Positions 27,026-36,088 of a DNA stretch of 64,000 bases are shown in pieces; position 1 is the stretch's first letter, and every line of letters begins with the position of its first letter. The position numbers were made by a program, and so were the translations under genes. This DNA is from Ferruginibacter sp. Lineage in GTDB: Bacteria; Bacteroidota; Bacteroidia; Chitinophagales; Chitinophagaceae. Below the pieces are notes generated by a model that was not told where the DNA came from, made no database searches, and saw only the letters and a program-made list of their open reading frames with translations. The DNA is taken from NCBI GenBank assembly GCA_014379625.1, contig JACMLJ010000041.1, positions 62,001 through 126,000 of the forward strand, written 5' to 3'.

Positions 27026-29893
27026 CTATAACTTAATATTGATTCCAAAATTGAATAGCCGCTGAATCGGGTACCCGCCATATACTTCAGGATCAATTCC
27101 TTTTTCGCTGGTAGCCGTTAGCAGGTTTAATCCATTGGCAAACACCCTGACTGATGAAAGTTTTGCCCTGGAAGTTAAATGCTCAGGAAAACTGTACCCT
27201 ATTTCAACATTTTTCAATCTTACATAATCTCCCGAACGCATCCAGTAAGAAGAGAATGCCTGGTTATTGGTATTGTTGCCGATGCCAAGGCGCGGGTAGA
27301 TGGCGTTGGTATTGGTTGGCGTCCATCGGTTGAGGTGATGTTCGTAGGCTTGTCCAAGTCCCCCGTTTTGAAATTCAAAATAACTATTACCGGAGAGGTA
27401 CCTGTTGCGGTTGGCCACACCCTGTACCAATGCACTAATATCGAAACCCTTATAACTTAAGCCCAAATTAACACCATAGGTCAGTAATGGCTGATCTGTA
27501 CCGATTTTTGTTTGATCCAGTTGGTTGATCACCCCGTCACTATTCAAATCTTTATACCGGATATCGCCGGGCTGAGGAGTATAGCCAACGAAAGTAGCTT
27601 TTCCGGTAATTTCAGCAGCGGATTGAAAAAGTCCATCTGCCACATAGCCAAACGGCTGGCCAATCATTGCGCCGGTGCGACGCATATAATCGTACGGTTG
27701 ATTTACCTCATCAATAAAAAGAACTTCCGAATTTTGCAAACTGGCATTTGCAGCCATATAATAGTTCAGTTTTCCGGTATTATTTTCCTGCCAGCTTAAT
27801 TGAAAATCCCATCCGGTGTAGCGGTTTTGTCCTATATTTTCATTAGGGTAAGTATTTCCTAAGAACGTGGTATTTCTCCCTCTTTGAATGGAGAGGTCAT
27901 AAAACTTATTATTGTAGCGCTCAATGGTAAAGCCAAGCCGGTTCTTCAGCAGGCTGCCTTCGACACCCACATTCAGTTTATTTGCTTTCTCCCAGGTAAT
28001 ATTGGGGTAAGCCAATGTAGACTCTATTAAAGTATTTCCACCACCGGCAGCAGTACCAAAATAAGTAAGTGAATTATTGTTATACCGTTGTATATATGCA
28101 AAGTAGCCCGGGTTGTCCCAGCCAGACTTACCATAAGATCCGTACAACTTAAGGGAACTCAGCCATGTTAGTTTTTTAGCAAAATCTTCTTTGGCAATAT
28201 TCCATGCCGCACCAACGGCAGGAAAACTCCCTCGTTTTGTAGTTCCATTGGGAGCATAGCGGTTAGAACCATTGTAACCATATGCAGCTTCGAGAATATA
28301 TTTTTGCCGGAAGTTGTATGAAAGTTTTCCGGATAAACCCGAAATAATGTAAGGCAGGTCTGAATTGGAAACAATATTATCCTTGTTAGCCATCGCCAGT
28401 ACATCTACTCCATGTGTACGATTGATGATAGTTGAATATCCGGCAGAAAATTCTGTATAAGTAGACCGGCCCTGCGAAGCAATGGAATTGGTATTGATCT
28501 GGTCTGCTCTGGTACCGTACTGCTTATAGGTACCGCCCGCAGGCTCGAATACAATCACTGGTTTTGTCCGGGAAATATTTTCTAACAAATTGGAAGAATA
28601 AGACAACCTTGCTTTCACCCATAAACCTTTCACGATCTCATCAAGCGTTCTTTTCAAAAAGAAGTCGGTGAGGATGTCACGGCGGTAACTTTGTAAATAA
28701 CCGGAACGTGTAGATTGACCCTGGATATTATTTTGATAATTGGCATTCCCGCCCAGGCTGCTGTCGCGGTTAAAAACAGGATAAGCATTGTTGGGCGTAC
28801 TTAAGATGGAAGAGAAAATATTACCGGTGCCCGCGCCGGCATCATTACCATTAATAATTCTTCCAAAAAGCGAAATACCGCCGCTAAGTTTCGGAGTAAT
28901 ATTTATATCAACATTGGTACGTGCCGTGTAACCTTTTATGCCGTTGTTGGTAGGGTATTTATTGGCGGCATCTTCTTTTAAAAGGCCCTGCTGGTTAATG
29001 TATTCAAGTGTCACAAAAAACTTTGACCAGGTATTGCCGCCATTTGCGGTGAGGGTGTACCGGTTCAGCTTAGCTGTTTTTTTTAATATTTGCGTTTGCC
29101 AGTCTACATCCGGGTGGCCGAATGGATCAGTTTTATCCTGGTAAGCCTGCAGGTCGGCCGCGCTATACAAAAAATTAGCAGCGTTAAAAGTGGGATTTAC
29201 TTTCAACTCATTGGCAACCGCTTCATTTCTTAAAGTAGCATAGTCAAAAGCCCCCAGTGTTTTAGGCAGATTCAGCGCCTGCTGAAAGGCGGTTTGTGCG
29301 GTAAACGATATGCTTTGCTTATTGACCGTTCCTTTACGGGTTGTAATTAATATTGCCCCGTTGGCACCCCTTACGCCGAGCATTGCAGTGGATACCGCAT
29401 CTTTCAAAACGGTAACAGATTCTACTTCTTCAAGATCGAGGTAAGTGATATCCCTGGGCACACCATCTACTAAAATAAGCGGGGTTCTTCCATGCAGGGA
29501 TATACCCACACCGTCTGATAATGGCTGACCTGAAAACTGTTGGCTATAAATACCTGTCAGTCGTCCGGAGGCAGCACTTAATACATTAGTAACGGGCGAT
29601 TTTAACAGGTCTTTTCCATAAACGACATCTGTAGCCGTTGCTGTAAGATGCAGTGGTACCGTATTGTAAAGCAATTTTACCGACCGTGATGAAAGAGAAT
29701 CCCGGCGGCTGTTTATTTGCAGGGTATCGGTTTGTGCAAATAATAGACTCCCTTGCGCAGACATACAAAAGCCAATTGCAAGTAAAAACTTCGGAATAAG
29801 TCTTTTATTTGCTGAAAGGTAAATACGCGGATGAAGAAGCCCCGGTAGCCGGGGTTTTAATGGCGACATCGTTTTTTTCTGACTCATAAGCAT
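27026..29893 (-). CDS. SusC-type TonB-dependent transporter, short form without the N-terminal regulatory-like domain
   Basis: Paralogue of the short SusC at 3146-6007 with the same unusual N terminus: a signal region (a long basic start, then a hydrophobic core ending LLFAQ near residue 54), a linker with VKLLYNTVP, and the plug domain beginning SPVTNVLSAASGRLTGIYSQQFSGQP. The carboxypeptidase-regulatory-like domain and a recognisable EVVVVGYG motif are absent. The plug core SVTVLKDAVSTAMLGVRGANG and barrel end FNFGINIKL are intact; 955 residues. An in-frame ATG at residue 9 is another possible start. It lies 38 bases after the GH31 stop and is followed by its SusD, so it is an internal gene of the GH31-led transcript. 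Confidence 0.93.
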   Translation of the reverse strand: MLMSQKKTMSPLKPRLPGLLHPRIYLSANKRLIPKFLLAIGFCMSAQGSLLFAQTDTLQINSRRDSLSSRSVKLLYNTVPLHLTATATDVVYGKDLLKSPVTNVLSAASGRLTGIYSQQFSGQPLSDGVGISLHGRTPLILVDGVPRDITYLDLEEVESVTVLKDAVSTAMLGVRGANGAILITTRKGTVNKQSISFTAQTAFQQALNLPKTLGAFDYATLRNEAVANELKVNPTFNAANFLYSAADLQAYQDKTDPFGHPDVDWQTQILKKTAKLNRYTLTANGGNTWSKFFVTLEYINQQGLLKEDAANKYPTNNGIKGYTARTNVDINITPKLSGGISLFGRIINGNDAGAGTGNIFSSILSTPNNAYPVFNRDSSLGGNANYQNNIQGQSTRSGYLQSYRRDILTDFFLKRTLDEIVKGLWVKARLSYSSNLLENISRTKPVIVFEPAGGTYKQYGTRADQINTNSIASQGRSTYTEFSAGYSTIINRTHGVDVLAMANKDNIVSNSDLPYIISGLSGKLSYNFRQKYILEAAYGYNGSNRYAPNGTTKRGSFPAVGAAWNIAKEDFAKKLTWLSSLKLYGSYGKSGWDNPGYFAYIQRYNNNSLTYFGTAAGGGNTLIESTLAYPNITWEKANKLNVGVEGSLLKNRLGFTIERYNNKFYDLSIQRGRNTTFLGNTYPNENIGQNRYTGWDFQLSWQENNTGKLNYYMAANASLQNSEVLFIDEVNQPYDYMRRTGAMIGQPFGYVADGLFQSAAEITGKATFVGYTPQPGDIRYKDLNSDGVINQLDQTKIGTDQPLLTYGVNLGLSYKGFDISALVQGVANRNRYLSGNSYFEFQNGGLGQAYEHHLNRWTPTNTNAIYPRLGIGNNTNNQAFSSYWMRSGDYVRLKNVEIGYSFPEHLTSRAKLSSVRVFANGLNLLTATSEKGIDPEVYGGYPIQRLFNFGINIKL

Positions 29894-29931
29894 AGCTATT
29901 AATTGTTAAAAAAATTGATCAGTTCCAACGG

Positions 29932-32793
29932 CTAATAATTAAGTATTATTTTTTGTCCGTTATAATTAATCGTTTTATCGGCTTTATTGGTAAAGTTTAG
30001 TGCTTTGGGACTGGTTCTATTGATCCAGGTAATTCTAAATACCCTTTTTTCGAGCATCCCGTTAAAGGTTCCGCTCCTTTCACTGATGGTAAGGGTTTTA
30101 GCCGCTTCGCGGTAGCTGAAAACAATGTTGGAGAACTGTTCTTTTTCATAATTGTAATTCACACCTTCATCTTCGTACAATGTAAATTCACCATCGGCCC
30201 CCTGGTAAACATGTAGTAAAATGGTATCCGCTTTCTTTTCAGTGGTGTATTGCAGTTCGGGGCCAAAAGGTACAATGGCACCTGCTTTTACAAATACCGG
30301 CATCCTTTCATAACCGGCTTCCGCTGGTATAGTTTGTCCGCCCTCAACGAAATTACCGGTGTACAGGTCGTACCATCCTTTGCCCTGGGGCAAATAAACC
30401 TTCCGGTTCCTGTCTTTATATTTATACACCGGGTTAATTAATAAGGAGGGGCCAAACATATACTGGTCGGCAATATTTTTTACCGCTGTATCGGCGGCGA
30501 AATCCATTGCCAGTCCACGCATAATAGTATAATTGGAATGATAAGTTTTGCCCGCCAGTGAATAGATATAAGGCAGCAAACGATAGCGGAGTTTGTTATA
30601 ATACAACATACTCTCATAGCAGGGATGGCCCGCAGGCGACACGTTGTAAATTTCCCGGAACGGAAACTGCCCGTGCACCCTGAACAGGGGAACGAATGCG
30701 CCAAACTGGTACCATCGTGCATTCATTTCCCGCCATTCATCTAAAGCTTCCCCATCTGGTTTTTCAAATCTTTTTTCTACGGCAAATCCGCCAATGTCCA
30801 TGCTCCAATAGGGCAAGCCCGACATTGAAAAATTTATTCCCGCGGCTATCTGCATCTTCATATCATGCCAGCGGCTGGCAATATCGCCACTCCAGGTGGC
30901 GGCGGCATACCGTTGCATGCCTGAAAACCCCGAACGGGTAAGGATGAAAACTCTCTTGTTGGTATCAACCGACCGTTGTCCTTCATAAATACCTTTTGCG
31001 TTTACCAGCGGGTAAGCATTCAGGTATTCGGAGGTGTTGCCTGCTGATAAGGGGTACATTTGTTCCTTCCTTTTTTCAGGACTTACATTAGAAAGTATAT
31101 CCGGTTCGCTTGCATCCATCCACCAGGCATCCACGCCTTTTTTATATAGCTTTTCATTTAATAATTGCCAAAATCCTTTTTGCGCTTTTTCATTAAAGGC
31201 ATCGTAAAAAGTAGATACATAACCCTGCCCGATCCAGTCACGCTGCCGGTCGGCTATATTTCTTTTGTAGAGCCAGCCTTTTTTATAAAATTCTTTGTAC
31301 GCCTCAATGCCTTCATAAAACTTTGGCCATACAGAAATCATAAACCTGGTATTGTATTGCTCATGTAAAACCTTTATTAAACTATCGGGATTGGAGAAAC
31401 GGGAATTATCAAATTCCTGGCTACCCCAACGGTCCTGCTTCCAGTAGTTCCAATCCAGCACGATATTATCTAAGGGGATTTTTCTTTTGCGAAATTCCTG
31501 TACGGTGTTGAGTATTTCATCCTGAGTTTTATACCTTTCCCGGCTCTGCCAAAGTCCAAAAGCCCATATTGGCAGCATGGTGGCTTTACCGGTTAATGTT
31601 CTGTAACCACCAATCACTTCATCCATATTGTTGCCATATACAAAATAGTAATCCAGTTGCTGGCCGGCTTCGGATGAAAACCCAAATGAATTGTCTTCCG
31701 TATTGCCTGGTGGCTCTTTCCATTTACAGGAAATATAGGACGATCCCCCATCGGGCTCCCACTGGATTTTTATAGCTGATCTTTTATCGTTCTCCAGCAA
31801 AAGATCAACTATAGCAGATCCGGGATTCCAGGCCTGTCGCCACAGGTCAAGCACTAATTGCTCATTCAGCCATACTTTTATATACCCGGCATATGTAAAC
31901 CGTAACTTATGATTTCCATTCAAACCCGAACCGATCGCCCCTTCCCAGGTAATGCTTCCGGCATCGGGCTTAAAAGACGGGGGAAGCAACCGCTTTGAAT
32001 CATCCAGGTATTCATAGTTGATCTCAGATTCCGCCTTATGCATCAGTATATTTCCGGGCTTATTTTTATCATTGCGGTAAATGGCTGATAACCAGCCTGC
32101 TTCCCCATCTTTTGAAAAAAGTTTCAGGGAAGTAACTTCATTATATTGCCGGGTATCGCCCGCCCTGGTAATTGAATTATTATCCCAGAGTATCCCATAA
32201 TTTTTTGAAGATATCAGAAAAGGCACTGCTACTTCTGTATTGTTCTGAAAAAGAAGCACCTGGTTCCCTTTATAATTCATCAAACCATCCTGGTGCTGGC
32301 CAAGGCCATACCAGGCATCATCCGGTGTGGTTTCAAAATTGCGCATAACGGAATAAGTCCGTTCCCCCTCAAAAACAGTTTTGGAAAAGCCGGAACCCAC
32401 CATTTTCTCCCCCAATATTTTATTTCCGAGTGCATCATAAAATATTACTACCCCCGTTTTCAAATCAGCTATCGCGGTAATAAGTTTTGTTTTCAGGGTA
32501 ATCTTATTGTCTTTTTCGGGTAGCAGGTCCCAATAAGCCGGGATTCCTTTTTCGTGTACCACAACAAGACTCTTCGCGTTAGAAAACCCAGCCTCGGGAC
32601 AGGCAATAACCCGTATGATATTATTGGCAATTACCTGTAGTTTTACGGCATGCAGGGTTGATAAAGTATCGGATGGATAAATAATTACCCCATCAATGGT
32701 TTTGAGGAAGGATGGCCCGTTTAGGGCAATGCCGGTACCTGGCGCAAAAATGAAAAAGGATATAAGCAGTGTTAAACGTAACATAACAATCAA
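29932..32793 (-). CDS. GH31 alpha-glycosidase with PA14 insert, probable alpha-xylosidase
   Basis: Predicted exported or periplasmic enzyme removing alpha-xylose from the non-reducing end of xyloglucan oligosaccharides. Seen: signal peptide (about 1-25), N-terminal GH31 beta-sandwich with NFETTPDDAWYGLGQHQDG, a PA14 domain inserted at roughly 265-365 (GLNGNHKLRFTYAGYIKVWL), and the catalytic barrel with nucleophile Asp 560 in WWMDASEPD and acid/base Asp 637 in TWSGDIASRW. The C-terminal beta domains carry the GADGEFTLYEDEGVNY motif. The PA14 insert and 953-residue length are what characterised xyloglucan-specific GH31 alpha-xylosidases show; activity on other alpha-glycosides cannot be excluded. 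It is the first gene of the large minus-strand transcript, 37 bases from a predicted -7 box. Confidence 0.93.
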   Translation of the reverse strand: MIVMLRLTLLISFFIFAPGTGIALNGPSFLKTIDGVIIYPSDTLSTLHAVKLQVIANNIIRVIACPEAGFSNAKSLVVVHEKGIPAYWDLLPEKDNKITLKTKLITAIADLKTGVVIFYDALGNKILGEKMVGSGFSKTVFEGERTYSVMRNFETTPDDAWYGLGQHQDGLMNYKGNQVLLFQNNTEVAVPFLISSKNYGILWDNNSITRAGDTRQYNEVTSLKLFSKDGEAGWLSAIYRNDKNKPGNILMHKAESEINYEYLDDSKRLLPPSFKPDAGSITWEGAIGSGLNGNHKLRFTYAGYIKVWLNEQLVLDLWRQAWNPGSAIVDLLLENDKRSAIKIQWEPDGGSSYISCKWKEPPGNTEDNSFGFSSEAGQQLDYYFVYGNNMDEVIGGYRTLTGKATMLPIWAFGLWQSRERYKTQDEILNTVQEFRKRKIPLDNIVLDWNYWKQDRWGSQEFDNSRFSNPDSLIKVLHEQYNTRFMISVWPKFYEGIEAYKEFYKKGWLYKRNIADRQRDWIGQGYVSTFYDAFNEKAQKGFWQLLNEKLYKKGVDAWWMDASEPDILSNVSPEKRKEQMYPLSAGNTSEYLNAYPLVNAKGIYEGQRSVDTNKRVFILTRSGFSGMQRYAAATWSGDIASRWHDMKMQIAAGINFSMSGLPYWSMDIGGFAVEKRFEKPDGEALDEWREMNARWYQFGAFVPLFRVHGQFPFREIYNVSPAGHPCYESMLYYNKLRYRLLPYIYSLAGKTYHSNYTIMRGLAMDFAADTAVKNIADQYMFGPSLLINPVYKYKDRNRKVYLPQGKGWYDLYTGNFVEGGQTIPAEAGYERMPVFVKAGAIVPFGPELQYTTEKKADTILLHVYQGADGEFTLYEDEGVNYNYEKEQFSNIVFSYREAAKTLTISERSGTFNGMLEKRVFRITWINRTSPKALNFTNKADKTINYNGQKIILNY

Positions 32794-32829
32794 TCATTAA
32801 TTTTTGAGGAAGCAGGTTGTTTTACACAA

Positions 32830-32936
32830 CAAAATTAGCTGCAAGTTCTAAAAACCAGGGTAGCAGAATGTCTGCACATCAGGTGTCAAATGTTACACCG
32901 TATTTGCAACTGATTGATTTTCAATAATAAAATTTA
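32830..32936 (-). promoter_or_regulatory. Promoter and shared upstream element for the GH31-led transcript (copy 2)
   Basis: The minus-strand -7 box TAATTTTG occupies 32837-32830, about 37 bases before the GH31 ATG. On the plus strand the upstream block starts AGGGTAG at 32857, exactly 20 bases from the box, and continues with GAATGTCTGCA, AGGTGTCAAATG and GATTGATTTTCAATAATAAA up to 32933. This copy matches copy 3 over nearly 100 bases, including GCAA(G/C)TTCTAAA between the two motifs. Confidence 0.7.
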
Positions 32937-33015
32937 AGGAGAGGTCCTTTTCAAAAAAAAAGTGGTTTTTATTTGGAAGAATTGTAATAATAAAATCGCT
33001 GGCATTTGTTGGGAT

Positions 33016-33048
33016 AAACCTCACAGGTTTTAAAGACCTGTGAGGTTT
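33016..33048. terminator. Perfect 13-bp inverted repeat, probable bidirectional transcript end
   Basis: AAACCTCACAGGT and its exact reverse complement flank a 7-base TTTAAAG spacer. It lies about 100 bases past the stop of the Tat-exported protein gene on the minus strand and upstream of the GH31 promoter, so it separates two minus-strand transcripts. Each arm ends in a TTT run on the outgoing side. Similar repeats are scattered in Bacteroidota genomes, so a repeat-element origin is also possible. Confidence 0.55.
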
Positions 33049-33147
33049 TGGTGACCCTTTATCCTACAATAATATTTTTATAGAAAATATAAACCAACTC
33101 CTGCAATTGTGTTAGGAAGCTATGGGGTTTATGCTTTGCAAGTAAGC

Positions 33148-34212
33148 TTAACTGCTAAACCCCTTCAAATGTTTCTTTATGCAATTCATATTTTTATCCG
33201 GATGCTCAATATTCCTGGGGTAATAATAATAGACCAACTGATCGATGTCCTTTTTGATCAGTTCGGGCAACCGTTTATCCATTAAAGTGGTGTCCGTATC
33301 CCGCATATTATGATTTTCAATCAGCCATAAACTTTTCTTCCCGTTTTCACGGGCTGCTTTTAAAAAGCGTTCGCCTGTGCCCAGCAATACTTTGCCCGCA
33401 CTTTCCTGGTGGCCGCCATCCTCGTTTCTCCAGGGCCGTCCGTCGCACCCAAAAAAATCAAGATAACCGGCTTTGGCGCCTTCATTTACAATCAGGTCTG
33501 ACGAATCTGCATAGGCGAACATGCTGGTTGAAATTTCGGGATGGGTATCTTTAATATGCCGGTTGACATCAGCAAAAAAATCAATGACCGCTTTTATATG
33601 CGACTGCCAGGATGCGTCTTTTCCAAGCTTTTCAATTGCTTTGGGCGAATAGTCGGGTAGGAAAGATTTAGGTTCATCCCATATAATGCCTTTAATATTC
33701 CATAGCCTGAACATTTTATCTAACGATGTTTTAAAAAACGCGGCCGTTTCAGGATAATGAACGCTACTGATTACCCCGGAAATGTCATTAAATAAAGGAG
33801 TGCCGTCTTTTTTTAAAATCCATGTTTGCGGATTTTTTACCGAAAAAGTGCTGGGGACTTTTGGCGCGCCGGCTACCATGCCACCCCATCGGGAAGGTAC
33901 GGCATGTACTTCCATATTCAACTTTGCGGCTTCGTTGCAAATGATCGTCACGTTTTCAACCGCGGCAAATAAATCCTGTTCCAGTATAGCCAGCGAAACC
34001 GTATTGGTGCCAATGTCAGCCATCCATTTTAAATCTTCGCGGATATGCCTGGGTACGAGGGTGTACATGTGTGCCCGGAAATAATAGGCATTGAGTGTTT
34101 TGGCCCGGTTTAGATTTACCGGTGCTGGCGCTTTGCTTTTAAACCCTGAAAGAATGCTCATTCCGGCAGAGGCTAAGGTTATATCTTTTAAAAAATCCCT
34201 TCTTTTTATCAT
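33148..34212 (-). CDS. Tat-exported protein of unknown function, TIM-barrel-like
   Basis: I do not recognise the family. Seen: a twin-arginine signal (KRRDFLKD then a hydrophobic stretch to about residue 28), and a 320-residue body with alternating helix/strand character. Acidic aromatic patches suggest a sugar-active barrel: IKGIIWDEPKSF (about 185), FFGCDGRPWRNEDGGHQES (about 260) and KKSLWLIENHNMRD (about 305). Asp-Glu in WDEP and Glu in IENH sit at strand ends, where barrel hydrolases place catalytic acids. It is the last gene of the transcript that starts with the GH74 at 42948, after a 456-base gap containing a repeat. A glycoside hydrolase or sugar isomerase role is only a guess. Confidence 0.8.
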   Translation of the reverse strand: MIKRRDFLKDITLASAGMSILSGFKSKAPAPVNLNRAKTLNAYYFRAHMYTLVPRHIREDLKWMADIGTNTVSLAILEQDLFAAVENVTIICNEAAKLNMEVHAVPSRWGGMVAGAPKVPSTFSVKNPQTWILKKDGTPLFNDISGVISSVHYPETAAFFKTSLDKMFRLWNIKGIIWDEPKSFLPDYSPKAIEKLGKDASWQSHIKAVIDFFADVNRHIKDTHPEISTSMFAYADSSDLIVNEGAKAGYLDFFGCDGRPWRNEDGGHQESAGKVLLGTGERFLKAARENGKKSLWLIENHNMRDTDTTLMDKRLPELIKKDIDQLVYYYYPRNIEHPDKNMNCIKKHLKGFSS

Positions 34213-34310
34213 TGGTTGTAAAATTTATTAGTGATATGTAAATTATAAAGTGGCGTTTTGGTTGGTGAATGCTGATTCGTCAATGGTGAATGGTCAATAG
34301 TGAATCAATC

Positions 34311-34484
34311 TCGTTTAGTTAAGGGTCTTAATTGCCCCGTCCGCCGCGGCGGACGGGGATAAAAATCGGCGATAAAAAATGCGGCTTTAGCAGAAAGATA
34401 GTTTGGCTAAAGCCAAATTGGAATATGGTAACTCTCTACCCCCGCCCTGAAGGACGGGGCAATTGAACTGCAGGGCTTAAACGA
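34311..34484 (+). repeat. Palindrome-rich interspersed repeat, copy A
   Basis: About 174 bases with TCGTTTAGTTAAG at one end and CTTAAACGA at the other. Three nested hairpins lie inside: a perfect 24-base palindrome CCCCGTCCGCCG/CGGCGGACGGGG (34335-34358), GGCTTTAGC...GCTAAAGCC (34383-34414), and CCCGCCCT-GAA-GGACGGGG (about 34441-34458). A second copy lies in reverse orientation at 56123-56285. No coding content; it fits a non-autonomous mobile element. It occupies most of the 456-base gap between two genes. Confidence 0.75.
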
Positions 34485-34668
34485 CATTGAATAGTGAAAT
34501 ATGGCATATTCGCAATGGACAATGCATGCTTAACCTGACGATCCTGTCTTCTCAACATTGATTTACCTGGTATTAATTTCCCTTACCGCGGTTCTAGCCT
34601 CCACGAAACAATTCAGCTTTTCGATGTGTGAACACAATAACCGTGGCAGCATTTTCAACACCCGCTGC

Positions 34669-35556
34669 TTATTTTTTTGTTGCCACACAACGAAAGCCAA
34701 TCTCGGGAGATGCGGTTGCGGGCGGCCATTTGTAATGATAATTAATGCGCATGTGCCCAAATATATCTGTCCGGTAAGAACCGCCCTTTGCCATTTTCTT
34801 TTCGCTGCCTATCCAACGGGTGCCGCATTCAGTTTTGCCGTCCGCTACATCTACAGGATCTGTCTGCGCTTCGGCGGAATAAGGCCCTTCCCAATCGCTG
34901 CACCATTCAAACACATTGCCTATAATATCGTACAAGCCCAACGCGTGCGCTTTTTTAAGTGCCACTTCATGCGTCAGAAAATCCGAGTTAAACTTTGACC
35001 AGGCATACAAGTTGCCCAGCGAATCTATATTTTGCAAAGTATCGGCAAAGAAATAAGTGCCTTTATTACCGTTTCGTTCGGTAAACTCGTATTCTGCATT
35101 GGTAGGCAGGCGGTACCCGTTTTTATGAATATCATATTCCAGGCCTGCAAGGCCGCTAACCGAAGTGTCTTTTTTGATGATGGAAGTATAGGCATACACG
35201 GTATCGAGCTTATCCCTTTTACTCCGGGCATTGCAATATAAAACCGCATCATACCAGGAAACTTTTTCAACCGGCAGCTTTAGGTTGCCGGTTTGGTGTG
35301 CCGATGGGTTGATGCCCATTAGCTCCATATAATCTTTTTGGGTTACCAGGGTGCTGTCCATATACAAATTGTAAGTAAACGTTACTTTATGTTTGCCAAT
35401 AAAGCAGGCCCATTCCGTACCGGCTTCTTCCTTTGTCCACCCCATCATGAAACTTTGATTTTTTGAGTGGATGAGTGCCATGTTGTTGTATGTTTGGGCG
35501 AAGGATGATAAACACATCATCATCAACAAAGGAATTATAGCGAAGTTTTTTTTCAT
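34669..35556 (-). CDS. SUMF1/formylglycine-generating-enzyme-like protein lacking the active-site cysteines
   Basis: Exported protein (signal peptide 1-20, LSSFAQ) of the SUMF1/EgtB/PvdO fold. Family landmarks are present: SFMMGW near the start, VTQKDYMELMG, PVEKVSWYDAVLYCNA, GYRLPTNAEYEF, YDIIGNVFEWCSDW, a GGSYRTD segment and the ending EIGFRCVATK. True formylglycine-generating enzymes carry two cysteines just after GGS; here that segment reads GGSYRTDIFGHMRINYHY and has none. No sulfatase gene is in the window. It is therefore unlikely to mature sulfatases and may be a C-type-lectin-like binding protein or use another chemistry. It sits between the GH2 gene at 36089 and the Tat-exported protein, each across a gap of about 500 bases. 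Confidence 0.88.
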   Translation of the reverse strand: MKKNFAIIPLLMMMCLSSFAQTYNNMALIHSKNQSFMMGWTKEEAGTEWACFIGKHKVTFTYNLYMDSTLVTQKDYMELMGINPSAHQTGNLKLPVEKVSWYDAVLYCNARSKRDKLDTVYAYTSIIKKDTSVSGLAGLEYDIHKNGYRLPTNAEYEFTERNGNKGTYFFADTLQNIDSLGNLYAWSKFNSDFLTHEVALKKAHALGLYDIIGNVFEWCSDWEGPYSAEAQTDPVDVADGKTECGTRWIGSEKKMAKGGSYRTDIFGHMRINYHYKWPPATASPEIGFRCVATKK

Positions 35557-35807
35557 ATTTATGGTTTATTGCTTTCTGGTTATTATTTACAGCTAAAAAA
35601 ATCGTAAATGCGAAAAATTAAAATCGTAAATAATCATTTAATCAGGTGAATCAGTAGTCCAGAAAATATTGTCCCAACAAAGAAGCAGCTATAGTTATCA
35701 TCCCTGTCTGCTTGACGCAGGGAGGCAGAATTGTTTCACTCACTTGTACCTTTCCTTTGCGGATCTTTCATTACATTATATATTTCTTCGCTGGACTGCT
35801 TAGGGCC

Positions 35808-35987
35808 GGCCTCATAAAAAAGGCGTTAAGAAAATTTGAATGCTTGTCGTTAAGAAATGAAATTGATGTTACCAATGGTGGGCTTTGCTTTTAGTCCGTA
35901 AGTCGCACAAATGTTCAGAAATATTCTATCGCTGTCACTAATTTCATTTTAGACAAGCATTCAAATTTTTAGCCTTTTTTATGCAGC
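35808..35987. repeat. 180-bp element with long terminal inverted repeats (MITE-like)
   Basis: The left arm (35808-35864) and right arm (35939-35987) are inverted versions of one another: CATAAAAAAGGC, then ATTTGAATGCTTGTC, then AATGAAATT, with a few mismatches. About 75 unpaired bases separate them. It lies in the 532-base gap between the GH2 and SUMF1-like genes and encodes nothing recognisable. Right after it, at about 36005-36030, comes CCTGAGCGTAGCCGAAGGG, another short sequence common in this phylum. The rest of the gap shows no gene. Confidence 0.65.
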
Positions 35988-36088
35988 CTTGATTTTTTTT
36001 GTTACATCCTGAGCGTAGCCGAAGGGTTTCATCAAGGAAAAAAAGTAAATGGAGCCTACCCTATTATCAATTAAAGTTCAAATATGCA

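Noticed and set aside
34558..34998. Open frame of 146 codons on the plus strand
   Set aside because: It is antisense to the SUMF1-like gene, starts in the repeat-flanking region and shows no domain, signal peptide or plausible composition.
34669..35556. Sulfatase-activating enzyme, implying a sulfated-glycan locus
   Set aside because: The catalytic cysteines are absent and no sulfatase gene is present.
35808..35987. Integron-type recombination site or tRNA-like fold
   Set aside because: The arms are long and AT-rich, without integron core sites, and there is no integrase; a MITE-like repeat explains it better.
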